64,000 bases of DNA, taken from positions 55,009-119,008 of the forward strand of contig NZ_NQWI01000001.1 of NCBI RefSeq assembly GCF_002532535.1. Reading direction: 5' to 3'. The first letter of the stretch is position 1, and each line of letters starts with the position of its first letter. The translations under genes and the position numbers were made by a program. Shown here piece after piece: positions 8,863 to 16,859 of the stretch. Origin of the DNA: Candidatus Viridilinea mediisalina. GTDB taxonomy: Bacteria > Chloroflexota > Chloroflexia > Chloroflexales > Chloroflexaceae. The notes under the pieces were generated by a model. The model was not told the DNA's origin. It did not search any database and worked only from the letters and a program-made list of their open reading frames with translations.

Positions 8863-9513
8863 TTACTCGATGCCTTCGTAGGGGCCGAGGAAGGTCGGGC
8901 GCGGCCGGGTGAGATGGACATCAACCAGGGCTTTCACGGTCGCGAGGGCTTCGCGCAGCGTGTAGCGAACCAGCAGGGGCGGTGCGTAGCGACCCCAATC
9001 CGGCACACCGAAGCCCACGGCATCCACCCCTAAGGCGCGGCAGGTATAGACCGCCCGGGGCACATGGTAGCGCTGGCTGATCAGCACGGCCTGCTCCACG
9101 CCAAAGATGGGCTGGAGGCGGTAGCACGATTCGTAGGTAGAGAACCCGGCGTAGTCGCGGGTAATCGCACTCGCGGGCACCCCAAGCCGCTCGGCATACC
9201 GGGCCATCACCGTCACTTCATCATAATCGGCACGGCTGTTGTCGCCAGTCATGAGCAGCTTTTCGACCCGCCCGAGGTGGTAGAGTTCGGCCGCGCCCTC
9301 GATGCGCTCGGCCAGGATGCGGGTGGGCTGATCGCCACGAATGCCCGCACCAAAAACAACCGCAACCCGCGTTGCGGGCGTCTCGGTCGGATTGGTGAGC
9401 CGGAAGCGGGCGGTCGCAACGTGGCTGTAGCTCAGCGCCAGCAGGGGCACGAGCAGGCTCAGCCCGAGGCCCAGGGCGATGAGGCGGCGGAGGTTTTTGA
9501 TCGTGATGGGCAT
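8863..9513 (-). CDS. SanA/YdcF-like (DUF218) membrane-anchored protein
   Basis: 216 residues. The N-terminus has a basic start and one hydrophobic segment (about residues 11-29, LIALGLGLSLLVPLLALSYS), so it is probably anchored in the membrane. The soluble domain shows DUF218/SanA features: VAVVFGAGIRGDQPTRILAERI, the LLMTGDN loop, GVPASAITRDYAGFSTYES and VLISQRYHVPRA. SanA-type proteins are linked to envelope integrity and vancomycin exclusion in enterobacteria; the reaction is not established. It stands alone on the minus strand, convergent with the decayed plus-strand genes, and appears intact. The length is typical of the family. Confidence 0.85.
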   Translation of the reverse strand: MPITIKNLRRLIALGLGLSLLVPLLALSYSHVATARFRLTNPTETPATRVAVVFGAGIRGDQPTRILAERIEGAAELYHLGRVEKLLMTGDNSRADYDEVTVMARYAERLGVPASAITRDYAGFSTYESCYRLQPIFGVEQAVLISQRYHVPRAVYTCRALGVDAVGFGVPDWGRYAPPLLVRYTLREALATVKALVDVHLTRPRPTFLGPYEGIE

Positions 9514-9638
9514 CGCTAGCGTCAGACGATCAATGTACAGCAGAGGTTGCAGCCGCGATCAATGGTCTGCCCGCATCGTGTGAGCCTCTGGTGACCGTGG
9601 AGATGCGCGACTGCCTACGTATGCGGTGTCAGCGATCG

Positions 9639-10061
9639 TCACATCGTCCAGTCTTCGACGCGCAGTCCTGGCACTTGCTGAAAGTCTGCGCTGTTTCGGG
9701 ATAGTACGGTTGCATCGTGGGCCAGGGCAATACTGGCGATACGCAAATCCATTGTCCCAATGCGGATACGCTGCTGCTGGAGGCGCTGGAAGATCATGGC
9801 CGCAGTCTGATCAAATGCGACGAGGAGAATCGCACAAAAGACCTGGAGGTGACGCTGTAAATAGGCATAGGCCGTAACGTGCTCATCGCGTGAGCGCGCT
9901 TTGGACAGAAAACCAAGCCAACCCCGCGTCTGTTCCTCATAGCTGACAACCGTTGCCGCCACCTCATCAGGTGAAACCGCTTGGAGACGTCGTCGCAGGC
10001 GCTGTGATTCTGCGCCGCCGCGTTCCAACACACTGAGATGGTCCGTATCAAGCAGATACAT
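9639..10061 (-). CDS. PIN-domain toxin (VapC type)
   Basis: 140 residues. It begins MYLLDTDHLSVLERG, the PIN first acidic residue (Asp in LLDTDH). It also has a conserved Glu (SYEEQTRGW) and the C-terminal IGTMDLRIASIALAHDATVLSRNSADF, with the DLRIA and N-x-x-DF acidic residues that coordinate Mg2+. The family comprises Mg2+-dependent ribonucleases, often acting on tRNA or rRNA. The start overlaps the end of the upstream antitoxin gene by 14 bases, giving a VapB-VapC order. Intact by inspection. Confidence 0.85.
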   Translation of the reverse strand: MYLLDTDHLSVLERGGAESQRLRRRLQAVSPDEVAATVVSYEEQTRGWLGFLSKARSRDEHVTAYAYLQRHLQVFCAILLVAFDQTAAMIFQRLQQQRIRIGTMDLRIASIALAHDATVLSRNSADFQQVPGLRVEDWTM

Positions 10062-10266
10062 CCCCGTCCTCGTCTATGAGGGGTCGCTGGGCCGCTCGAT
10101 ACTGACGGCCCAGATCGACCGCCTCATCAAATGCGGGGGTGTCGGCAAACACCCCGCTGATCTGCTCCCACCAGGGAGCCTCAACAGGCTTCGGGAGCTG
10201 CCGCTTGAGTACCAGCAGTTCCTGCTCAAGGATCGCAACCCGCTCTTCAAGGGTCATGGTGGACAT
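10048..10266 (-). CDS. Small antitoxin partner of the PIN toxin
   Basis: 72 residues from the ATG at 10264-10266, preceded by GAGGAGG nine bases upstream on the minus strand. An earlier in-frame ATG at 10404 would add 46 residues read from heptad-repeat DNA and is rejected. It has an N-terminal coiled helix (MTLEERVAILEQELLVLKRQ) and a C-terminal WWEQISGVFADTPAFDEAVDLGRQYR, a pattern common among antitoxins paired with PIN toxins. DNA-binding is not obvious. Confidence 0.75.
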   Translation of the reverse strand: MSTMTLEERVAILEQELLVLKRQLPKPVEAPWWEQISGVFADTPAFDEAVDLGRQYRAAQRPLIDEDGDVSA

Positions 10267-10333
10267 AGCGTCGCTTCCTCCTCGTGGCCTTGCTCTGCTC
10301 ATTATACCGTTCCGACAAGCGTGATGCCAACAT

Positions 10334-10427
10334 GGGAAAGCTGACAGCTGAAAGTTGAAAGCTGAAACTACAAAGGGCACCACTGTCTGCACTGCTGTTT
10401 TCATATTTCATATTTCATATTTCCACT
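10334..10427. repeat. Heptad-repeat element (GCTGAAA / CATATTT arrays)
   Basis: Tandem seven-base units GCTGAAA, GTTGAAA, GCTGAAA occupy about 10334-10367. After a 25-base gap, CATATTT is repeated three times up to about 10424. The two arrays face each other but are not good inverse copies. The element lies just upstream of the VapBC-type pair and 130 bases before the DUF4160 gene. Confidence 0.6.
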
Positions 10428-10554
10428 GGGCGCTCAGCCGTACGGCCCGCCAGCGCTCACGCGCCTGGCAGTCACGTCCGGTGGAGTGGTATACTACCAG
10501 TGCGTCTTTTTGGTCGCGAATCACCTTCATCGTGCAACGTACCAGGAATCAGCA

Positions 10555-10809
10555 ATGCCACGGATCGCTGAGTTTGATGGGGTTATTATCCTCATGTACT
10601 ATGATGACCACCAACCACCCCATTTTCATGTGCGCTACGGCAGCGATCAAGCACTCATTCATATTGATCCCACAACCCTTGCGGCTGGAAAGCTCCCACG
10701 GCGCGTCGAGCAGCGCGTTATTGCATGGGCAACCCGCCGGATGGCTGAGTTACAGGCCAATTGGGAACGCGCTCAGCACCATCAGCCGCTAGCATGGATT
10801 GAGGCATAG
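10555..10809 (+). CDS. DUF4160 protein, toxin-like partner
   Basis: 84 residues from the ATG at 10555. It matches the DUF4160 pattern closely: MPRIAEFDGVIILMYYDDHQPPHFHVRYG, with the conserved DH.PPHFHV stretch, followed by a helix PRRVEQRVIAWATRRM. DUF4160 and DUF2442 genes are usually found side by side and are regarded as a toxin-antitoxin-like pair of unproven activity. The DUF2442 gene follows after ten bases. Confidence 0.85.
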   Translation: MPRIAEFDGVIILMYYDDHQPPHFHVRYGSDQALIHIDPTTLAAGKLPRRVEQRVIAWATRRMAELQANWERAQHHQPLAWIEA

Positions 10810-10819
10810 GAGTACCATC

Positions 10820-11098
10820 ATGCAACTTATGGATATTGTGGCGGTCGAGTTGATCGAAGACTTTCGGGTTCGTCTGACTTTTTCTGATCACACGATGCGT
10901 GAAGTGGATCTATGGCCTTATATTCGGCGTGGCCCGATCTTTGCGCGTGTGCGTGATGATACCTCCTTCTTCCGCCAGATCGAGATCCGCGATGGTACGA
11001 TTGCCTGGCCCAATGGAGCCGATATTGATCCGAATGTGCTCTACTACCCCGACCTGCAACCGGCAGGATGGGAACATGACCGGGCACCAGCATCCTGA
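10820..11098 (+). CDS. DUF2442 protein
   Basis: 92 residues from the ATG at 10820, with a TAGGAG-like ribosome site seven bases upstream; an earlier in-frame start at 10799 overlaps DUF4160. It shows the family features RVRLTFSDHTMREVDLWPYI, GPIFARVRDDTSFF, IRDGTIAWPNGADIDPNVLYY. Paired with DUF4160 in one transcription unit, closed by the terminator at 11130-11168. Confidence 0.85.
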   Translation: MQLMDIVAVELIEDFRVRLTFSDHTMREVDLWPYIRRGPIFARVRDDTSFFRQIEIRDGTIAWPNGADIDPNVLYYPDLQPAGWEHDRAPAS

Positions 11099-11129
11099 CG
11101 CGTATCGTTTGAACCCACAACCCCTGAAA

Positions 11130-11168
11130 CCTCTGACGGCAATCCTGCGGCACCGTCAGAGGCTTTTT
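11130..11168 (+). terminator. Rho-independent terminator after DUF4160-DUF2442
   Basis: A perfect ten-base stem CCTCTGACGG (11130-11139) / CCGTCAGAGG (11153-11162) with a 13-base loop is followed by CTTTTTC. It lies 31 bases after the DUF2442 stop. Confidence 0.85.
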
Positions 11169-11221
11169 CATGTCAGATGACCATGCGCTTCGCGCACAAC
11201 GCCGTGATGAAAACGCCGTTA

Positions 11222-11257
11222 GGCTATCGGTTATCGGCTATCGGCTATCGGCTATTT
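11222..11257. repeat. GGCTATC heptad array
   Basis: About five tandem copies of GGCTATC (one variant GGTTATC) in the leader of the FGE-like gene. No inverted partner array was found within several hundred bases. Confidence 0.7.
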
Positions 11258-11343
11258 TCACGTTAGCATTACCCCCACAGCGCACCTTGGCACATGTTAT
11301 ACTCCAGATAAAGGATCCATCTCATCATCCTACCCGCAACGCT

Positions 11344-12336
11344 ATGACCAAAAAAGAAGAACGCTACACGATCATCGGGCTAATCATCGCCGTCTTAAGC
11401 CTCCTCATTGCGATCCCCCCGATCCAGCGCTTCATAGAAGAGCGAACCTCCGCAGCCCCCACCCCAACGGCGCTAGCTACCCCCACCATGCCACCGACAA
11501 GTGCTCCAGTGGTCGTCAGTCCACTCCCACCCTGGGTTCCCGAGTTGGTCAAAGTCCCCGCTGGCCCCTTCCTGATGGGCAGCACGGATGCTGATATTAG
11601 GGCTCGTGATAACGAAAAGCCCCAGCACGAACTCACCCTCCCTGACTACTGGATCGGGCACACCGAGGTGACGAACGCCCAGTTTCGGCCTTTTGTCGAG
11701 GGCGATGGCTACACCAATATCGCCTACTGGACGGAGGCGGGCTGGGCATGGCGGGTCGCTGAGAAGATTAGCCAGCCAATGTTTTGGGAAGATTCACTCT
11801 TCAACGGCGATGACCAGCCCGTGGTCGGGGTAAGCTGGTACGAGGCAGTGGCCTATGTGCGCTGGCTGAGCGCCCAGATCGGCCACACCTTTCGCCTGCC
11901 GACGGAGGCCGAGTGGGAGAAGGCGGCGCGTGGCCCCGACGGGCGCATCTATCCCTGGGGTGACACATGGGATACCAGCCGCCTCCACAGCGGTGGAACC
12001 GTTGGCCGCACAACCACAACTCCAGTCGGGCAATACCCCTCTGGCGCTAGCCCCTATCGCGCCCTTGATCTGGCGGGCAATGTCTGGGAGTGGTGCGCAA
12101 CTAAATGGAGGGAAAGGTATCCCTATCGGCTTGTGGATGAGTGGACTGAGGAGTACCTTGCGGGCGAGAGCAGCCGAGTAATGTGCGGTACATCGCACCG
12201 CGGCAGTTCCGAACTGCACTCACGCAGTGCAAGTCGCATTGATAGAGAACTGGATCCGCGCCATGGACATGACCTACGTAGCTACGTCGGCTTACGCATC
12301 GCCAGTGATGCGCCCGTGCCCGGTGCTGGTCAGTGA
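11344..12336 (+). CDS. Membrane-anchored formylglycine-generating-enzyme-like (SUMF1) protein
   Basis: 330 residues from the ATG at 11344; an in-frame upstream start at 11170 would read through the heptad array and is rejected. One transmembrane segment at about residues 8-27 (TIIGLIIAVLSLLIAIPPIQ) is followed by a Pro/Thr-rich linker and a FGE-sulfatase domain: FLMGSTDADIRARDNEKPQH, EVTNAQFRPFVE, PVVGVSWYEAVAYVRWLS, RLPTEAEWEKAARG, PWGDTWD, LDLAGNVWEWCATKW. The usual RGGSW strand is altered (RVMCGTSHRGSS). Many bacterial members are not oxidoreductases but ligand- or kinase-associated domains. The active-site Cys pair of true FGE is not evident, so an extracellular binding role is more likely. 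Apparently an isolated gene. Confidence 0.8.
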   Translation: MTKKEERYTIIGLIIAVLSLLIAIPPIQRFIEERTSAAPTPTALATPTMPPTSAPVVVSPLPPWVPELVKVPAGPFLMGSTDADIRARDNEKPQHELTLPDYWIGHTEVTNAQFRPFVEGDGYTNIAYWTEAGWAWRVAEKISQPMFWEDSLFNGDDQPVVGVSWYEAVAYVRWLSAQIGHTFRLPTEAEWEKAARGPDGRIYPWGDTWDTSRLHSGGTVGRTTTTPVGQYPSGASPYRALDLAGNVWEWCATKWRERYPYRLVDEWTEEYLAGESSRVMCGTSHRGSSELHSRSASRIDRELDPRHGHDLRSYVGLRIASDAPVPGAGQ

Positions 12337-12427
12337 CCAACCAAAGGGCGGCTTTGATAAGCAACGGCCTGTTCCCCCACCCCACGCAAGCTCCAACGCA
12401 GCTTCAACTCATTGTCCACGCGTTCAG

Positions 12428-12505
12428 CGTGAGGGCGGGCGCACGCTGGATGATCGCCAGCGCGTTGGCCTGTCCCAGTTTGCATACCGTGTAGGCCAAA
12501 GTTCT
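12428..12505 (-). pseudogene. Remnant of a VapC gene (N-terminal part)
   Basis: Read on the minus strand, this stretch encodes AYTVCKLGQANALAIIQRAP followed by ALTLN. The VapC at 14707-15126 has AYTAFKLGQAEALEIIQRAP, so about 25 residues are nearly identical. Both ends break off into unrelated sequence and no partner gene remains. It records an earlier toxin-antitoxin insertion, later deleted, next to a decayed backbone gene. Confidence 0.6.
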
Positions 12506-12506
12506 T

Positions 12507-12638
12507 AACCAAGCGACGCGAGTTGCCGCCATCGCCGCCCATGACCCGACGATCCCTGGGCAACTCGGCCTTGCCGAGAGCCTGGAGGAGCGTTGGCTCG
12601 TGGCCTACGCCGCCCAACGCGGGAGAAATAGCCGATAA
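12507..12638 (+). pseudogene. Gene fragment of unknown family ending in a heptad element
   Basis: The frame reads ATRVAAIAAHDPTIPGQLGL then AESLEERWLVAYAAQRG before running into the GATAGCC array and a TAA at 12636-12638. It looks like real coding sequence (balanced helical composition) but has no start and no recognisable family. The next fragment downstream, at 12851, may or may not belong to the same gene. Confidence 0.35.
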
Positions 12639-12852
12639 TCGATAGCCGATAGCCGATAGGTGCGCGATAACCGTTGTATGTCATACCATCTACCCTTGAA
12701 GATGCCGCATTGCCCGTGACGGCTGACCGCCGACCGCAGCCATAGAAGTGCTTCTGGCGGTCAGCGGTCGGCAGTCGGTTCATGCGATAGATCCAAAGAG
12801 CATTGGTATAACCGTTTCGGCTATCGGCTATCGGCTATCGGCTATCGGCTAT
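12627..12852. repeat. Heptad-bordered palindromic element, about 226 bp
   Basis: The left array of GATAGCC units (12627-12660) is inverse to the right array of GGCTATC units (about 12817-12850). A second, inner hairpin is built from other heptads: GGCTGACCGCCGACCGCAG near 12719-12740 pairs with CTGGCGGTCAGCGGTCGG near 12755-12772. It separates two coding fragments. Confidence 0.7.
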
Positions 12853-13126
12853 GAAGAGCCCGCCCTTCACGCTGGAGGCCGATGGCACGACGCTCACGCG
12901 CACCTTGCCGCCCTGGCCGCTGCGCGTGCGCACCGACCTCCATCGGCTCGACCTGAAAGACGCTGCCCACTGGCCGGTATCGCTCTGCGTCCTGCCCGAT
13001 ACCCTGAGCCGCGATGGCAACGAGGCCCTGCTGCACCTGAGTGCGGTCAATGGCCTGAGTAAGAACCGGGCGCTCTGGGCTGCGGTGCTCGACGGATCTC
13101 GCTGGATTCCCCATGTGCTAGAATGA
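12851..13126 (+). pseudogene. Coding fragment of unknown family after a heptad element
   Basis: 91 codons, beginning at the right edge of the heptad element and ending TGA at 13124-13126: FTLEADGTTLTRTLPPWPLR, then LHRLDLKDAAHWPVSLCVLP and a C-terminal ALWAAVLDGSRWIPHVLE. Codon use is like the neighbouring backbone genes. The apparent ATG at 12851 lies inside the repeat junction, so the original N-terminus is probably lost. Family not recognised. Confidence 0.4.
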
Positions 13127-13187
13127 AGGAAGATGCGCTGGAACACGCTCCCCAACCAAGAGCGAAATCTAAAGGAAGCACACGACA

Positions 13188-13388
13188 ATGACTACGGTCA
13201 GTGAAATCAAAACCGCGATCACGCAACTCACCTTAGAAGAACTGCGTGAACTTCGCACATGGTACGAGCAGTTTGAGGCCGACCAATGGGATGCCGAGCT
13301 TGAAGCCGATGTTGCCGCAGGACGGCTTGACTCGCTTGCTGACGAGGCGATCCGGGACTTTCAGGCTGGGACTGCAACGGAGCTATGA
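13188..13388 (+). CDS. Antitoxin of a RelE/ParE-type module
   Basis: 66-residue acidic helical protein: an IKTAITQLTLEELRELRTWY helix, then EQFEADQWDAELEADVAAGRLDSLADEAIRDF, a widespread antitoxin motif that pairs with RelE/ParE toxins. AAAGGAAG precedes the ATG by nine bases. The stop overlaps the toxin ATG by four bases (ATGA at 13385-13388). Confidence 0.85.
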   Translation: MTTVSEIKTAITQLTLEELRELRTWYEQFEADQWDAELEADVAAGRLDSLADEAIRDFQAGTATEL

Positions 13389-13642
13389 GACATTTTGCTA
13401 GTCCGGCTTTTTGGCAACACTATGATCGGTTGCCTTCCACGGTGCAAGCCCAGGCCGATAAGAGTTACGAACTGCTCAAAGCAAATCCGCAACATCCTTC
13501 GCTCCACTTCAAACAACTGGGGCGTTTCTGGAGTGTGCGCGTTGGGTTGCGCTATCGCGCCCTTGCGGTTGCTGTGCCCGAAGGGCTGATTTGGTTCTGG
13601 ATTGGCTCGCATGCTGAGTATGATCGGCTGGTGAAGGGCTAG
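13385..13642 (+). CDS. RelE/ParE-family toxin
   Basis: 85 residues: SPAFWQHYDRLPSTVQAQADKSYELLKANPQHPSLHFKQLG, then FWSVRVGLRYRALAV and WFWIGSHAEYDRLV, a compact RelE fold with the basic strand VRVGLRYRAL and C-terminal His. Translationally coupled to the antitoxin just upstream. Together they occupy the place where the N-terminal half of a methyltransferase gene should be. Confidence 0.85.
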   Translation: MRHFASPAFWQHYDRLPSTVQAQADKSYELLKANPQHPSLHFKQLGRFWSVRVGLRYRALAVAVPEGLIWFWIGSHAEYDRLVKG

Positions 13643-13661
13643 GATCTGCGCATAATCCAGC

Positions 13662-14114
13662 GTGCTCGCCCCCCAGGATGTCTGGCTGACCAATCGGGCG
13701 ACGCTCAACCACCTGGCCCGCTGCTACGACCGCGTGACCATGGTGGCCCTCCCTGAGGAGCAGCGCCACTACCGCGAGGTGCTGGTGATCGGCGTGGTGC
13801 GTGCGCGTGACCGTACCGGACAGGAGCTTCAGGCTCGCGCTCGGCAGATCGCCGAGAAGCTCGCGGGCGACCTGCCGGTGCTGACCGAGCAGGCTGAGCC
13901 ACGCTACCGCATTCCGGCCCCCCCCAAGACCCAACGCCCGCTGATCTGGCGTGACGCCAACGCCGCCACCCCCGAACAGGCCCAGGCCGATGTGCTGGCC
14001 GGCGGCGGAGCCTGGAACGCCCGCGCCTATCGCGGACGGCTCCAGACGGCCCGCCAGGATCGCCGCCGCATCCGCCCGGTCTTCCCGATCGGCAAGGTCG
14101 CCAGGGAAAACTGA
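13662..14114 (+). pseudogene. C-terminal part of a DUF6094-type DNA methyltransferase
   Basis: The fragment begins within coding sequence (LAPQDVWLTNRATLNHLARC) and continues YDRVTMVALPEEQRHYREVLVIGVVRARD, which resembles the late Rossmann strands of DUF6094-type class I SAM methyltransferases carried on plasmids. The SAM-binding and catalytic motifs that should precede it are absent; the sequence upstream is the RelE toxin gene. The fragment ends by running into the CTGAAAG heptad element at 14104. Family assignment is from pattern memory and moderate. Confidence 0.45.
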
Positions 14115-14182
14115 AAACTGAAAGCTGAAAAGGTTGTCCTGCTTGATTTTCAGCTTTCAGTTTTCTGATTTCAGCTTTCCCT
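14104..14182. repeat. CTGAAAG heptad hairpin, 79 bp
   Basis: The left array GGGAAAACTGAAAACTGAAAG (about 14104-14130) is mirrored by the right array CAGCTTTCAGTTTTCTGA..CAGCTTTCCC (about 14150-14182), giving a near-complete hairpin with a short loop. It joins the end of the methyltransferase fragment to the start of the helicase fragment. The methyltransferase tail and helicase N-terminus that would normally lie here are missing. Confidence 0.75.
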
Positions 14183-14661
14183 GCCAGCTGCTGCCGACCA
14201 ATGGCCCGGGCCGCGCCTTTACCACTCTGGTCGTTGCTCCGAACCACCTGATTGGCGACCTCGCCCAGGTGCGCGCCCACGAGGAGACCCTGAACGGCAT
14301 GGGCCAACCGCCCTTGCCGCAGTGGATCGCCGAGTGGCGCGACCTGCTGCCGGATTGGTACAGCACCATCCTTGAGACCCCCGCCCAAGTCAGTGCCTTC
14401 TACGCTGGGGCTAGGGCCAATCCCGCGACGCCCCGGGTCGGCTTCATCGCCTTCTCGAAGTTCAGCCTGAGCTGCGGTTGGGAGGTGGCGGTCACGACCC
14501 ATCACCCGGCCCCGCCGGTGCTGACAGCCAATCCTGACGACGCCGAACGCCCTGAAGCGACGGCGCTGTCCTGGCGTGCGGAGTTCTACGAGCGTTTGCG
14601 TGCCGAAGAGCACCGTGAGTGGGAGGCGTTACAAACGCAGAACGCAGAACGTAGAACGTAG
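14183..14661 (+). pseudogene. SNF2-like helicase, N-terminal fragment
   Basis: Begins at the edge of a heptad hairpin with CQLLPTNGPGRAFTTLVVAP, then NHLIGDLAQVRAHEETLNGM: the strand after the Walker A region of a superfamily 2 helicase (LVVAP is motif Ia-like). It ends when it runs into the ACGCAGA/ACGTAGA array at 14633. The Walker A motif (upstream) and DEAH motif (downstream) are both missing. It matches the C-terminal helicase half at 15567-16757, from which it is separated by a VapBC-carrying insertion. Confidence 0.5.
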
Positions 14662-14706
14662 AGCGGCTTGCCTCACTTGCGCAGCAATCTGCAATCCAAA
14701 ATGGTA

Positions 14707-15126
14707 TTACGCCAGCAGCAGATCAATGGCACTGGTTCCTACGACCAGACCGTCAATATGCTGAAAATGCCCGTCAAAGCTGAAGAGCACACTGCCAGTT
14801 TGCAGCGCCGATGCAGCAATCCACATATCGTTCGTCGGAATGGGCTTGCCTTTTTGCTTCAGAATACGGTAGACGCGGGCATAGTACTGGGCCGTGTGAT
14901 CATCAATCGGTCGCATACTGACGCGTGGCGAGGCCAGGAACTGTTGCAGCTCAGCGCGATTTTGCGCCTCGCGTGAACCCATCGCAAACCCAGCCAACAA
15001 CTCTCCGATCACGATACTACTCAGCGTGAGGGCTGGCGCACGCTGGATGATCTCCAACGCCTCGGCCTGTCCAAGCTTGAACGCCGTGTAGGCATTGGTA
15101 TCCACCATGACGGTGATCACTGCCAT
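14707..15126 (-). CDS. vapC: VapC-type PIN ribonuclease toxin
   Basis: 139 residues. The MVDTNAYTAFKLG start carries the first PIN acidic residue, IVIGELLAGF the conserved Glu, and KPIPTNDMWIAASALQTGSVLFSFDGHF the third and fourth acidic positions. Mg2+-dependent RNase by family. The start overlaps the antitoxin stop by ten bases. A degenerate copy of its N-terminal region remains at 12428-12505. Confidence 0.88.
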   Translation of the reverse strand: MAVITVMVDTNAYTAFKLGQAEALEIIQRAPALTLSSIVIGELLAGFAMGSREAQNRAELQQFLASPRVSMRPIDDHTAQYYARVYRILKQKGKPIPTNDMWIAASALQTGSVLFSFDGHFQHIDGLVVGTSAIDLLLA

Positions 15127-15380
15127 AGGGTCGGATCCAGTTGACTCATGTCGTCGAGTGCCTGCTGAAACACCGCAGCGTCAGCGGCACTCCACGTTCC
15201 TGCCAGTGCATCAAGGTCGTGGTAGCGTTGGGTGGGAGCTTGGCGTCGGGCGACCTCCATCCCCTGCACTAAGAGCCACCGCACAATGGCTTCGACTGAT
15301 TGGCCAGTACGCTGCGCCTCACGCTCGATCCACTCCGTCACTGCCTGATCGAGGTGGGTAACGGTTACCGATTGATCCAT
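15117..15380 (-). CDS. vapB: VapB-type antitoxin
   Basis: 87 residues from the ATG at 15378-15380, seven bases after AAGGAG; the preceding ATG codon is also possible. VTVTHLDQAVTEWIEREAQRTGQSVEAIVRWLL is a ribbon-helix-helix DNA-binding fold, and the C-terminal acidic tail (AADAAVFQQALDDMSQLDPTLW) would bind the toxin. It probably represses its own promoter, as usual for VapB. Confidence 0.82.
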   Translation of the reverse strand: MDQSVTVTHLDQAVTEWIEREAQRTGQSVEAIVRWLLVQGMEVARRQAPTQRYHDLDALAGTWSAADAAVFQQALDDMSQLDPTLWQ

Positions 15381-15566
15381 CATCTGGCTCCTTGAGAGGC
15401 GTTCGTTGCACAACCGCTAGCCAAAAGGCCATCAGGTTACCTTCATTCTAGCACAACGCCTTGCAGGTTCTCCGGCGACAGGGAGGAACGGAGAACGGCT
15501 TGCATCGCGATGGCACAGCCAACGATGCCGCGACTCGTTCTACGCTCGGCGTTCTACGTTCTCTGA

Positions 15567-16757
15567 CTGCCGCCGTACCAGGAGGGCGTCGTCTTCTTCG
15601 ATCTGCCCGCAGAACTCGCCGAGCAGTACGCTCGCCTAGTCAACGAGGGCAAGGCGATCATCCAAGAACCGGGCGGCAAAGACGCGCTCAGCAACTACCT
15701 GCAGTCCACCCTGACCTACGCCATCGCTCCGTGGAAGCCGGTGACCGTGCAGAGCAACCAGACCGGCGAGTCCTACCGTCCACCCGCCTTCCCGCTCGAC
15801 ACCATCCTGCCACACCATCGCTGGCTCGCCCAGCGGGCAGCCGAGCAGGCCCGCACCGGGCGGGGCATGCTCGTCTTCGCCGAGCATACCAACAAGCTCG
15901 ATGTGCTCGCCGACCTCCAGACCAAGATCCAGCAACTGGCGCTGCGCGACCACGGCACCCCGGTGAAGGTCGCCATCCTGCGCAGCACGACGGTCAAGCC
16001 GGGCGCCCGTGGGGCCTGGTTCGCCGAACGCGAGCAGGACGGCACGAACGTGGTGCTCTGTCACCCTGGTCTGGTCGAGACGGGCATGAACCTGATCGCC
16101 TGGCCCGAGATCGTCTTCGCCGAGCCGACCTACAGCCTCTACCGCGCGATGCAGGCGCGCAAGCGGGCGCTGCGTCCGACCCAGACGCGGGCATGCAACG
16201 TGACCTGGCTCGGCTACGAGGAGACCATGATCGCCCAGGCGCTCGACATCATCGGCAGCAAGGCCACGGCCGCCACGCTGCTCAACGGCGACGACCTCAG
16301 TTCCGGCTTGATGCAGATGGACCCTGGCATGTCCCTGCTGCAAGAGTTGGCCAAGCGCGTGCTCAACGACGAGGTTGCTGCCACCGCACGGGAGGCGATT
16401 GCCGCCCGGTTGGAAGCGGCGGGCACGGCACTCAAGGCCTCGCTCGAAGTCGGTGCCCACGACCTCGTCGGCGTCAGTGTCGGTGCGATGGTGCAGCCTG
16501 ACCGGCAGCGGCAGCCGAGCACGCTGGTCAGCCCGCCTCGCGCCCTGCCCATCCCGCCCACCTTGAGTCCACCGCAACCGACCCTGGTGGATGACCGCAC
16601 GCAGCCCTTCTTGCCCGATCTCGGAACCAGCCCAACCCAACCGACCCCATCCCACGGCGAACGGATCACCTGGAACGAAGTCCTCATTCGCCGGAAGCGC
16701 GGGCAACGCCCCGTCACCGCCGAGGAGCCGCAGACCGTCCAGTTCGCCTTCCTCTAG
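15567..16757 (+). pseudogene. SNF2-like helicase, C-terminal fragment
   Basis: Open frame of about 396 codons starting at the edge of the heptad array (PYQEGVVFFDLPAELAEQYA). Helicase C-terminal motifs are present: GRGMLVFAEHTNKLDVLADL (motif IV), VETGMNLIAWPEIVFAEP (motif V) and QARKRALRPTQT (a motif VI variant). A Pro-rich linker and a C-terminal RITWNEVLIRRKRGQRPV follow. The nearest start-like codon (15741) lies well inside the domain, so the fragment probably cannot yield a working protein. With 14183-14661 it makes one helicase that lacks its central DEAH region. It is followed at 16790 by a hairpin and then the clamp gene. Confidence 0.65.
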
Positions 16758-16789
16758 CCTGCCCCTCACCCAACCGAACCGACGCCCAT

Positions 16790-16823
16790 GCACGCCCAGC
16801 CCAGTCACCCTGGCTGGGCGTGC
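16790..16823 (+). promoter_or_regulatory. Hairpin between helicase and clamp genes
   Basis: A perfect 11-base inverted repeat, GCACGCCCAGC (16790-16800) and GCTGGGCGTGC (16813-16823), lies 37 bases before the dnaN-like ATG. There is no T-tract, so a leader structure or weak attenuator is more likely than a terminator. Confidence 0.5.
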
Positions 16824-16859
16824 GCCTAGCTTACCGACCCGCAATGAAAGGACACCGCC

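Larger units (their letters stand above)
14633..15563. mobile_element. Composite element: VapBC bracketed by inverted heptad arrays
   Basis: The left array ACGCAGA, ACGCAGA, ACGTAGA, ACGTAGA (14633-14663) is followed by GCGGCTTGC. The right array is inverse, GTTCTAC..GTTCTACGTTCTC (about 15536-15563), preceded by GAACGGCTTGCATCGCGATGGCAC near 15490. Between them lies a complete minus-strand VapBC pair. The unit separates two halves of one helicase gene. Movement as a unit is inferred from the bracketing only. Confidence 0.5.
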
